64,000 nt of DNA from Endozoicomonas_A sp049275935 (GTDB lineage Bacteria > Pseudomonadota > Gammaproteobacteria > Pseudomonadales > Endozoicomonadaceae), in the NCBI RefSeq assembly GCF_049275935.1, contig NZ_CP184830.1, forward strand, positions 3,162,001-3,226,000, read 5' to 3'. Below are positions 24,876 to 32,323 of this stretch, piece after piece. Below the pieces are notes generated by a model that was not told where the DNA came from, did no database searches, and saw nothing but the letters and a program-made list of their open reading frames with translations. Numbering within the stretch: position 1 is the stretch's first letter; every line of letters begins with the position of its first letter. A program made the position numbers and the translations under genes.

Positions 24876-25161
24876 TTATATCTCGTTATTATCTTTAAGT
24901 CTTCTCCAAACATTCACCCATTCATCACTGTCTAAATCCAAACTTTTAATTTTTGTTCATGGCCCATATTTTTAATGCTGCCCCATTAACAATAATCGAA
25001 TCATTTGGATAGATTGATATGGTTATTCCTGATTCGAGATGTTCTACAGTAGCTGGCTCACCTCGGATTATATTAATTTTGAAATCTTTTGGATCAAGAT
25101 AAGCTTAGTTAATCAAGGCCGACTTTATTCTTTTCAGTTGACTCACTATAGAAAACCTCAT
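24876..25161 (-). pseudogene. Remnant of a small cassette gene with a stop and a frameshift
   Basis: From ATG at 25161 the frame reads MRFSIVSQLKRIKSALIN, then TAA, then AYLDPKDFKINIIRGEPATV and HLESGITISIYPNDSIIVNG. It ends KIWAMNKN with a stop, while another frame continues KSLDLDSDEWVNVWRRLKDN before TAA at 24876. A once-continuous protein of about 90 residues is likely. Function is unknown. Confidence 0.6.
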
Positions 25162-25223
25162 ACAAAATAATTAATTCAGGAAATACAATATAGCAGATAG
25201 TTGAATGCACCTTACTACTAAGC

Positions 25224-25282
25224 GCATAACGCCAAATTCAGGGGCAGCGTGTCGGCGCCGACCTCTGGATTTTTTTTATGAG
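25224..25282 (+). repeat. attC-like recombination site 4
   Basis: GCATAACGCCAAATTCAGGG (25224-25243) pairs imperfectly with CCTCTGGATTTTTTTTATGAG (25262-25282) around TCGGCGCCGA. Its left arm repeats the GCCAAATTCAG of site 1, so the two belong to one site family. The right core is decayed (TTATGAG). Confidence 0.55.
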
Positions 25283-25512
25283 TTTTTACTCAGAACCTCC
25301 TCAATAACTTTGACCAAGTCCTATTCAGGGTGGCATCGTTTTAACACTAAATCAGCGACACTGGTGTTTAGTCTGATTCTAATATCCTTCGTGGTTGTGA
25401 CGTTGAAAAAGTATCTTGCCCACGCTGCGCAGGCGAACCTTTATGAAAGTGGAGCCATTGAAGAAATCTCGACGCATAAGGCGATGAAAAGTGGAACCCG
25501 GTTGTTTGGTAA

Positions 25513-27243
25513 CCGCCTTTCACCACCCCTATCAGGAATACATGGACTCGTAAAAAATGCCCAAAATTTGAATGATCGTCCACTGCCTTTCCTTCAAGCC
25601 AATCACATGTTCCTCCTGATTATTGACCGTTAATACACTAAGCCCCTGGAAACAGAAAAATACCCATCTTGCTGTTGGGTTCTGGCAGGGCTTTTTTTTC
25701 TGGTCTGGAAATACACGACTTTGCTTTTTCAGTTCCTGCCTGATTCTGTGCTGGATAGCAGCATAGACCATCAGGCATAGAGTCATCACCATTAACAGGG
25801 CTTCAATACGTTCCGCTTTCTTCAGATAGAGCGAAGAGACCAGAAAGTCCGGGCTCTTCAGGAACCGAAAGCCGCCTTCAACTTTTTGTTGCGACTTATA
25901 AGTAGACAGCAGCTCAGAGGCATTCAAACTATTTTTATCCAGTTCATTGGTGCTTAGGATAAAACAACCCAGTGAGGCTTCTGCATGCTCCCTTTTCTCG
26001 CAGGAAACAAAGCACTCAGCCTGCACAAAGTACTCGAAGTGATCAGGCTTGCTATCCGGCGATGGTCTTCCTTTGCCCGAATAGCAGGGTTTACGGATAA
26101 CCTCTGGCTCTGTTTCGCTTTGGCAAAGTCTCGATTGTTTCTGCCACAAGGCAAAAGCCTTCAATGCATCGTCCCGGCACAAAAAGGCCTTTTTGCTCAG
26201 CTTCTCCAGATCACGGGCCTCTTTCAGTGACTGCTTTTGCATCTTTCGGGTCAATGTTTTCCGTTCACTAAGCCCGCGCTTTTTGTTGAGAAACAGGAAC
26301 CATCGTTGCTGAACCCCTCCGTAGCAGGAAGGCACTTCAGCTGAGTAGTAATCTTCATAGCCTTCAACAGGCACCAGCGACATGGTTGGCGCTTTGCAGA
26401 CCAGCTCCTTTGCCTCCTTGATGTTCAGGGGCACCCGGGAGATAAACAGCTGCTTTTGCTCATCAAGCAACTGAAGGGTTTCTGCAACATACATGGCAGC
26501 ATCAGCAACCAGATAGCGGCTATTCAAAGCGGCCTTAAAACATGACAGATGATTTTTGATAATTTCCTGAAAACAGGTTTTGTCGTTTACATTACCGCTG
26601 GCAGGGGCCATAAACACAGGGATGCCCGCCTGATTTTCAGTCATTAACTGCAAGACTACCTGATTCAGGTCAGGCCGGTGGTCACGGCTGTAACCTTGGC
26701 AGATATGAATACAATTTAAGTCGTCTGGATTGTCATGACTGTTATAGACTCCATCCACATGAAAGCTGGTGCCATCCAGATTTAATGCCTTGCAAGGAAG
26801 TTTCAGATGATTGACGACCTTGACGGCCAGATTGAGATACAAGTCGCTAACACCAGCGTCGTACAAACTGTCGAGAGCCCGACCAAGTACCTTGTCGTTC
26901 AAGTGTTCAGCCTGTATACCTTCCCCGATAAGGCGGTCAATCGGCTTATCCTCAAAAAACTCAGGGAGCATGTACAGAGTTTGCCCCGTAAAGCCCAAGC
27001 CATTGATGATCATTGCAACTACAGCTTGTCCAATAGTGACATTACGAACATCGGAGTCATTTGTGATACGGGCATCAATGTATTCGGCTATCTTTAACTC
27101 CCGACACATAGCGGCAACCAAGCCAAGGTGGTTGAGGTTCTTAGACTGGTATTGAGCTTGAGGCATGTTGGTGCACCTGAATGTCTGTTTATTTCTTTGA
27201 CAACAGATTTTAGGCAAATATCAATCGGGGTGGTGAAAGGCAG
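25513..27243 (-). mobile_element. IS1634-family element, complete, with target duplication
   Basis: Inverted ends are CCGCCTTTCACCACCCC (from 25513) and GGGGTGGTGAAAGGCAG (to 27243). TTGGTAA flanks both sides (25506-25512 and 27244-27250), a target duplication of up to 7 bp. The element encodes one intact transposase. A fragment of a second copy lies at 17730-17855. Confidence 0.93.
25532..27217 (-). CDS. IS1634-family transposase
   Basis: This 561-residue protein starts with a DUF4277-like domain (LNHLGLVAAMCRELKIAEYI to about residue 130). An IS4/IS1634-type DDE core follows, with LNLDGTSFHVDG (first Asp) and RYLVADAAMYVAE (second Asp). YKSQQKVEGGFRFLKSP carries the Glu of the YREK-like segment. 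An alternative start at M18 (27166, MPQAQYQSKN) fits the family better. No disruption is visible, so the element may still be mobile. Confidence 0.93.
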   Translation of the reverse strand: MPKICCQRNKQTFRCTNMPQAQYQSKNLNHLGLVAAMCRELKIAEYIDARITNDSDVRNVTIGQAVVAMIINGLGFTGQTLYMLPEFFEDKPIDRLIGEGIQAEHLNDKVLGRALDSLYDAGVSDLYLNLAVKVVNHLKLPCKALNLDGTSFHVDGVYNSHDNPDDLNCIHICQGYSRDHRPDLNQVVLQLMTENQAGIPVFMAPASGNVNDKTCFQEIIKNHLSCFKAALNSRYLVADAAMYVAETLQLLDEQKQLFISRVPLNIKEAKELVCKAPTMSLVPVEGYEDYYSAEVPSCYGGVQQRWFLFLNKKRGLSERKTLTRKMQKQSLKEARDLEKLSKKAFLCRDDALKAFALWQKQSRLCQSETEPEVIRKPCYSGKGRPSPDSKPDHFEYFVQAECFVSCEKREHAEASLGCFILSTNELDKNSLNASELLSTYKSQQKVEGGFRFLKSPDFLVSSLYLKKAERIEALLMVMTLCLMVYAAIQHRIRQELKKQSRVFPDQKKKPCQNPTARWVFFCFQGLSVLTVNNQEEHVIGLKERQWTIIQILGIFYESMYS

Positions 27244-27428
27244 TTGGTAATGTCATTTTATCCCTGATGAATGCAGGAAAGTCTCTGCTCTCACATATAA
27301 GGAAGCTGCACAACTTCTGGGCAAATAATGCGAAACGTGAACACCCTGCACGAGATGGTTGTTCAGGGCGTACAAGATTAGGTCTTTGTGCTGAGGGTGG
27401 GGCTTAATGTCTACCCTAAGCATATGTG

Positions 27429-28088
27429 TTAGCCTCGTTCTCTAGTATTAAGATCTTCTAATATTTTGACACCGGTGTTTAACTGATCTGCTTGAATTTC
27501 TGTATTAAATCCATGCGCTGCTTGATTTCTTAACACTATTATCTGTTTCAAGTACTCATGCTGTTCGATAGATAATTCTCCATTAGAATATAAGTGATCA
27601 GATAATTTATTAAACGCCAATCTTTCTACTGGAATGTTTGTATTTAAGGCTAAAATCCTTAAACAGCTTTCCAATGTACTCCATAAATACAACAGTGCAG
27701 CATCAAACATTCCTATTGTTATCAGTTGTTCAACTTCTTCTTTGCGCTCATTGATTTCATCTCTACTAGGTAGAGACTCATTGCTATATGAAAATAAATC
27801 AATCCCCTCATCGTCAAGGGTGACCAATATGAACCTCCACCCTTCGTGCTTTGAAATCTCATTTGAAATACTTTGGAATTTATCAATAGAGACTCGCTTG
27901 GCTGAGGATTTTATTTCTATGATAAGACCTTCAGTTCCTTTTGTGGCAATAATATCAGGCTGATAATTTTCAAGAGTGAAAGGAAGTGAGTCCCTCTGAG
28001 GCTGTATATTAACAGAGTATCCTTTCTCATGTAACTCTTCAGCAAGCTCATTTGCTTTTTGCTCGCACTTCTCATAAAAAGATTTCAT
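27429..28088 (-). CDS. REase-like protein with C-terminal HEPN-like region
   Basis: The 219-residue protein has an N-terminal PD-(D/E)xK-like nuclease fold: PDIIATKGTEGLIIEIKSSA contains the Asp and the ExK pair (about residues 45-62). The region resembles REase_AHJR-like domains. The C-terminal half is helical and contains LRNQAAHG, an Rx4H motif typical of HEPN ribonucleases. The ATG overlaps, as ATGA, the stop of a shifted RusA-like frame, so the two genes formed an operon. The TAA stop lies in GTTAGCC at 27428-27434, a core-like site. A nuclease or defence role is inference. Confidence 0.72.
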   Translation of the reverse strand: MKSFYEKCEQKANELAEELHEKGYSVNIQPQRDSLPFTLENYQPDIIATKGTEGLIIEIKSSAKRVSIDKFQSISNEISKHEGWRFILVTLDDEGIDLFSYSNESLPSRDEINERKEEVEQLITIGMFDAALLYLWSTLESCLRILALNTNIPVERLAFNKLSDHLYSNGELSIEQHEYLKQIIVLRNQAAHGFNTEIQADQLNTGVKILEDLNTRERG

Positions 28089-28485
28089 AAATATTCCTCT
28101 AAAGCACTAGCAAGTCCAACTTTAATATATACACTTTCTTCGCCTGTTGCTGCTGCTTCAGCTAGCATAGAGGGCAAATTTGTAACACATCAATACCATC
28201 GGATAAATAGCGGCGATGGCTTTCAACGTCAGTGATTTGCACATCATCAGCGAATACAAGGCTGCTAAGTGCGTCTTGAATAGGTTTAATTATATTGTCC
28301 ACATCGACAGGTGAATCATTACAAAAATAGACGACTGTTAGGTGTATGTCGTTATCTTCTGTTAAAGGTGGGCCACGCCAGAATTGCCTGGCCCTCCCGT
28401 AAATAAAATCTTTCCATGCTTGAAGATTTTCTCGCCTCTTTACTTGGAGCGACACTGGCCTTTTATGCAATAAAAACTCAATCAC
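28086..28485 (-). pseudogene. RusA-family Holliday junction resolvase, frameshifted near the C-terminus
   Basis: The main frame from 28485 gives 107 residues ending at 28162. It contains the RusA signature VDVDNIIKPIQDALSSLVFA, followed by DDVQITDVES, with the acidic catalytic residues. After CPL the frame ends early, but the -1 frame continues MLAEAAATGEESVYIKVGLA, then SALEEYL, with its stop at 28086-28088 overlapping the next start as ATGA. A single-base deletion near 28180 would explain this. The core is intact, so residual activity is possible. Confidence 0.75.
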
Positions 28486-29044
28486 ATTGTACTACCTTAC
28501 TGAATTTTCGTAACTTGACGTTACACAGTCAAGCCTTGCTTTCTTGGATTTTGAGTAAGAGTAGTATTACCTATAACCATCAAAAATCAATAGTTGCGAA
28601 TTTGTAGGAGAGGCTAACGCAGTGTGCCAACCCTTTGCCTGCTCTTGTCAAATGGCAATTGTATAATTAGCTGGAGCAAACAACGTACTTTGCTTTTATT
28701 GAAGAATAGTTTCTGTCTATTTCGAACTGCTGGGACGTCACAAGATGATGCATTAATCACCGGCACCTCTGCAACTACCACCCAAAGGAGAATGGTGGCA
28801 TTAGTCAGCAGAGGCTCGTTCATGATTTTCGCCGTGATATTGACGTTTTCACAAATCCCATTCACCAGAAACCCGATAAGCCCGTTCGCAGTGCTGAACT
28901 CCTGACGCCCTGACCCTGAGCAATCATCGGGATAATTAGGTACATCGCCATTTAATGCCTCTGGTCAGCACCCTCCGGCAACACCATCCTCCATGAATAC
29001 ACTTAAGGAAAGGTTAAAGAAGTAGTACCTTCATGGAGGAAGAT
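28486..29044. other. Intergenic stretch with an attC-like start
   Basis: GGCTAACGC at 28612-28620 is the inverse of GTTAGCC and mirrors the core at 27428-27434, so it could open the attC of the REase/RusA cassette. A weak GCCAACCCTTTGCC ... TGGC pairing follows. Open frames at 28614-28905 on both strands show no recognisable protein. Nothing else is supported. Confidence 0.4.
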
Positions 29045-29626
29045 ATGTTGTATTCTCTAAGGCTGCGCTATGCAGCTGGTTTTCTTTCACTGGCTCTGAT
29101 GCTGTTATTCCCGCCACTGTCTCAGCCCCTTTCGGCCAGCACTTCTCAACAGTGCAATATTGGCAACCGTTACCTGGTGGGCCATCTGGAAACCGTGACT
29201 CGCATTGACCATCAGTTTGATACCCAACTTCCCGCACTGATTGACTCCGGTTCCACCACATCCTCTATGGATGCCAGGGATATTAATTTCGAAACCTCAG
29301 TCAATGGTTCAGACTGGGTAAGGTTCAAGATCCTGACAGAGCGGGGCGGTTATGGTCGGGAAGTGACCCTGCTCAAACCCGTTAAACGGTTTATTCGTGT
29401 ACTAACCCATTCCGGGAAACCACAACGACGGCCCGTCATAGAAGCCACTATCGAACTGGGCAATATAAAAACCACCACCGAGTTCAGCCTTACCTCACGT
29501 TCCAAATTTCCCCAGAGTATTCTGCTTGGGCGGAATACGCTGGATGACCTGGCAGTGATTGATACCTCACAACAGTATCTTCTGGATAGCTGCCAGCCAG
29601 CCGGAGGCATTGCTTTCAGCCACTGA
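29045..29626 (+). CDS. Exported retropepsin-like protein (RimK-associated zinc protease/DUF785 family)
   Basis: GGAGGA five bases before the ATG at 29045 decides this start; an ATG at 29033 lacks a site. The 193-residue product has a signal peptide (FLSLALMLLFPPLSQPLSAS). The aspartic-protease-like core includes ALIDSGSTTSSMDA, the counterpart of the family's IDTGAxTSSLDA with the catalytic Asp. LGRNTLDDLAVIDTSQQYLL is the family's C-terminal signature. The family is known as ATP-dependent zinc protease or retropepsin-like DUF785. The Cys pair (QQCN, DSCQ) suggests a disulphide. Confidence 0.8.
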   Translation: MLYSLRLRYAAGFLSLALMLLFPPLSQPLSASTSQQCNIGNRYLVGHLETVTRIDHQFDTQLPALIDSGSTTSSMDARDINFETSVNGSDWVRFKILTERGGYGREVTLLKPVKRFIRVLTHSGKPQRRPVIEATIELGNIKTTTEFSLTSRSKFPQSILLGRNTLDDLAVIDTSQQYLLDSCQPAGGIAFSH

Positions 29627-29651
29627 AAAGTGGCTGAAAGGCTTAAAAGCC

Positions 29652-29850
29652 TGGGGAAAAATCACGAAACCTCACACCCAGCAAGGATTTCAGACAGGTA
29701 TTGTGTGCTCATGGCTGCCTTTCATTGCCGAAGTCTTCAATTTCTTACCGATCTTCACAACCTGCAATGACCGCAGAGATGGTTAAGAGCAGAATATCAG
29801 CAAGTTTATGATCTACTTTCCATTGTTGACATGCGTCATAAATGACAGAT
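29652..29850 (-). mobile_element. Degenerate ISAs1-family element, left part
   Basis: The end GGGGAAAAATCACGAAACC and the following 70 bp match the ISAs1 copies at 36116, 57210 and 61798 with substitutions. At GCTGCCTTTC the sequence jumps to the segment encoding the transposase N-terminal region (ATTGCCGAAGTCTTCAATTT), a deletion of about 900 bp. It breaks off after AATGACAG. The other end of the element lies at 30753-30821. Confidence 0.85.
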
Positions 29851-29889
29851 TCGTTATGTTGCTAATGCACAAAACTACAATTTGTTCAT

Positions 29890-30435
29890 TTACCTTTGAG
29901 CCTGATACTTTTTATCTATTTCGAATACAAAAGAGTTGACTAGGGCTATACAGTATTGTAAATCTTGATCTTCAATTACTACTTTATTTCCTTCAAGATC
30001 GTAACCATTTCTGTGAATGATGTGGTGCCTTATGTTGAGAATTTCAAGCAATGTTGTACTGATATTAATCTTTATACCAATTACATTTTTGAACAAAACA
30101 TCAATATCGTTAAGTCTATGCCAGACCATGTTTTTCATTGCATTAATTAAATATTCTTCAACTGTATGATGAAGCAAGTAAGGAATTTTCAGTGATTCAG
30201 TTCTAAATTTATTCTGCATTCCTAATCTTACAATCGCCTCCCTATTTGAAGAGATTTCATTTATGAAAAGGTCATATAGATATTTTTCCATCAAGCTTAT
30301 TACATTAGAAAAATATAATTTATTGTGAAACTTATCATTACTTTGGTTTTCTATTATTTCTATACCAGAACAGAATTCTTCATAGAAACTACTTTTGCAT
30401 CGGTCAGAAGTCATTTGGGCGATACTCCACACCAA
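29890..30435 (-). CDS. HEPN-like protein, possible toxin of a two-gene module
   Basis: The 181-residue protein is helical and low-GC. Near the C-terminus it contains ILNIRHHIIHRNGYDLEGNK, in which RHHIIH is an Rx4H motif typical of HEPN ribonucleases. MTSDRCKSSFYEEF at 30414 is a likelier start and gives an 11-bp overlap with the upstream gene. The overlapping small partner and the HEPN motif suggest a toxin-antitoxin or defence pair. Both genes lie between the two ends of a dead ISAs1 element. Confidence 0.55.
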   Translation of the reverse strand: MVWSIAQMTSDRCKSSFYEEFCSGIEIIENQSNDKFHNKLYFSNVISLMEKYLYDLFINEISSNREAIVRLGMQNKFRTESLKIPYLLHHTVEEYLINAMKNMVWHRLNDIDVLFKNVIGIKINISTTLLEILNIRHHIIHRNGYDLEGNKVVIEDQDLQYCIALVNSFVFEIDKKYQAQR

Positions 30436-30727
30436 TACGTTCTTTTAAGTTTTCTCTATTATTAGTTGACGTTATGTCTAGCTGCCAATCCACACCCACA
30501 TTTGAAGACCATACCGATATTGAAAATTCATTTCCATTCGAGTCTTCAAATTCATCATGATTTTCTGAAATGCTGTCCTTATGTCTATCTGCAAATATAT
30601 TTGGAGATGGAACACTAACAACATGTATTTCCTGGTTGTCAAGAAAAATGATTAAATAACCTCCTGAAAGTGGAGGCATGCAATCATTACCTTCAATAGT
30701 AAATTTCATGCTTATATGTTGCTCCAA
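30404..30727 (-). CDS. Small protein of unknown function, partner of the HEPN-like gene
   Basis: The 107-residue product (MKFTIEGNDCMPPLSGGYLI from an internal Met at 30709) is predicted to be mostly beta, with an acidic middle (DSISENHDEFEDSNGNEF) and a C-terminal WQLDITST. No family is recognised. It overlaps the HEPN-like gene, so it may be its cognate partner; that is inference from arrangement only. Confidence 0.5.
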   Translation of the reverse strand: MEQHISMKFTIEGNDCMPPLSGGYLIIFLDNQEIHVVSVPSPNIFADRHKDSISENHDEFEDSNGNEFSISVWSSNVGVDWQLDITSTNNRENLKERIGVEYRPNDF

Positions 30728-30752
30728 TACATATGTGACAGAAAATTATAGT

Positions 30753-30821
30753 CTATTAAGGTGGACATCCTTATAGCCATTGAACTCAGTGACTTCGGGG
30801 GCTTTCATGATTTATCCCTAT
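30753..30821 (-). mobile_element. Degenerate ISAs1-family element, right end
   Basis: CTTATAGCCATTGAACTCAG and GACTTCGGGGGCTTTCATGA, ending TTATCCCTA, match the right terminus of the intact ISAs1 copies with a few substitutions. It belongs with the left part at 29652-29850; about 900 bp carrying two genes now lie between them. Confidence 0.85.
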
Positions 30822-30846
30822 TCAAAAACCTCTCACCAGAGATCTT

Positions 30847-32247
30847 TTACCTGCGTGTTTTGCCAACCGTCGGCAAATATCGCGCCAGCAATGCCAGCGC
30901 CATCATGCAGATAAAATACGCTGAGTTAGAAGGGATTTGCAGATTAAAATCCACCGATGAGTGAATCATAATGGCCAGAATGCCCATAAAGGCTGTAAAG
31001 CCCATACCAATCATCAGCCGATTACGACGCTGGCGCATGGCCACAATGGCATGCCAGACCGCAGCAAGCACCATCAGCGCCAGAATGGCATAAGCGAGCA
31101 AACCAAACTCCAGGGGAAACTGCAGAAAATCATTATGGGCCAAGTCATAATACCCCCTCCAGCTACCATCGTGATAAAAAGGCAGTGTCGTATAGAAGGA
31201 GCCGCCACCGGAGCCGGTCAGGCCAAAATCGCCAATGGCATTTAGTGTCACTTCGGAGACATTGGGACGGGTCTCCCGTTCCAGTGAAGTCTGCTCAAGA
31301 CGCTCCACCACCTTCTCCAGGCCAAACCATTGACTGACAATAGCAATGTCGATCACCAGTAAACTGACAAACAGCACCACCATACTCCGGCTCAGCTGTT
31401 TTCGACAGATGACGTACAAAAAGCCGGTCACCATCAGGCTTGTGAAAAACGCAGTATTCCCCATACGTGAGCGCGAGAGCACCAGACCAATCACCATAAT
31501 GGCCAGCCCGGTGCGGAGAATTACCTTATTGCTCATCAGGGTTTTCAGGGTGCGGTGCAGCCATTCCTGCCAACTTTGGGAAGGTCGCTCATTAAGCTGG
31601 GCAATCAGCAACCCCATACCAGCGGCTAAAGTCATCTCCAGAAAACCGGCAAAACTGTTACGGTTCACAAAGGTACCGGTGGCGACACCGAAGTAAGAGG
31701 GCTTATCCCGGAACAGCAAAACCTCCAGACCTGACAGCGTAGTTAATGAACCAAACACTGCTTGTAAAATACCTGAAATGACCAGCACCCAGGCAAAGAT
31801 TTTCAGTTTCTCAGGCCGGTCAATCAGTAGAAGACACAGGCAAAACAGCAGGTAATAAGCCATTGTCAGCAAGGCCGTAACCAGCGTGGCAAAAGGATCA
31901 ATAGAGAGTGGGAGCCATTCGGGAAGAGGCAATTCCAATGCCAAACTGGCTTGAGAATGAATATCCCACGCATGGGGGGAAATCGTTTTTACCCAATTAG
32001 CCGGTAGCGGCGTTTGTTGTATAAACAGCCAGCTGGTGATCAGAATAAACCCAACGTGAAACCAGCGGGCTTTCTGAAAAACAAGGGTCACCGGCAGCCG
32101 ATTCAGGGCATAACCCAGTAACCAGAACAACGCCAGCCCGAAGACCAGCATCATCATAATCCCTATCGCCCACTCGGGCTTGCTGCCTTCGGGTAACGGC
32201 AGCCAGAGCATCACCGCCAGCAATGCTAAAAAAAGAACTTGTTTCAT
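30847..32247 (-). CDS. O-antigen ligase/polymerase family membrane protein (Wzy/WaaL-like)
   Basis: The 466-residue protein has about ten to twelve hydrophobic helices. The Wzy_C signature region contains TGTFVNRNSFAGFLEMTLAA, and a large periplasmic loop ends with SGGGSFYTTLPFYHDGSWRG, then YYDLAHNDFLQFPLEFG (the H-N-x-x-L-x motif of the family). Such proteins polymerise or ligate undecaprenyl-linked glycans on the outer face of the inner membrane. It lies downstream of the glycosylphosphotransferase gene, consistent with Wzy-type exopolysaccharide polymerisation. Confidence 0.88.
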   Translation of the reverse strand: MKQVLFLALLAVMLWLPLPEGSKPEWAIGIMMMLVFGLALFWLLGYALNRLPVTLVFQKARWFHVGFILITSWLFIQQTPLPANWVKTISPHAWDIHSQASLALELPLPEWLPLSIDPFATLVTALLTMAYYLLFCLCLLLIDRPEKLKIFAWVLVISGILQAVFGSLTTLSGLEVLLFRDKPSYFGVATGTFVNRNSFAGFLEMTLAAGMGLLIAQLNERPSQSWQEWLHRTLKTLMSNKVILRTGLAIMVIGLVLSRSRMGNTAFFTSLMVTGFLYVICRKQLSRSMVVLFVSLLVIDIAIVSQWFGLEKVVERLEQTSLERETRPNVSEVTLNAIGDFGLTGSGGGSFYTTLPFYHDGSWRGYYDLAHNDFLQFPLEFGLLAYAILALMVLAAVWHAIVAMRQRRNRLMIGMGFTAFMGILAIMIHSSVDFNLQIPSNSAYFICMMALALLARYLPTVGKTRR

Positions 32248-32323
32248 GTTTATTTAAATCCGCTGCCCGCTGCTCATAAAAGTCTCAGTCTTATCTTTTT
32301 CGGGCAAGGCAGGCAGCGTCAAA

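Noticed and set aside
25205..25633. Plus-strand open frame of 142 codons as an independent gene
   Set aside because: Its last 40 codons lie in the IS1634 terminus and its start crosses an attC-like site; kept only as a low-interest finding about a disrupted frame.
28614..28905. Genes on either strand between RusA and the retropepsin-like gene
   Set aside because: Both frames cross the attC-like start, lack ribosome-binding sites, and give no recognisable protein.
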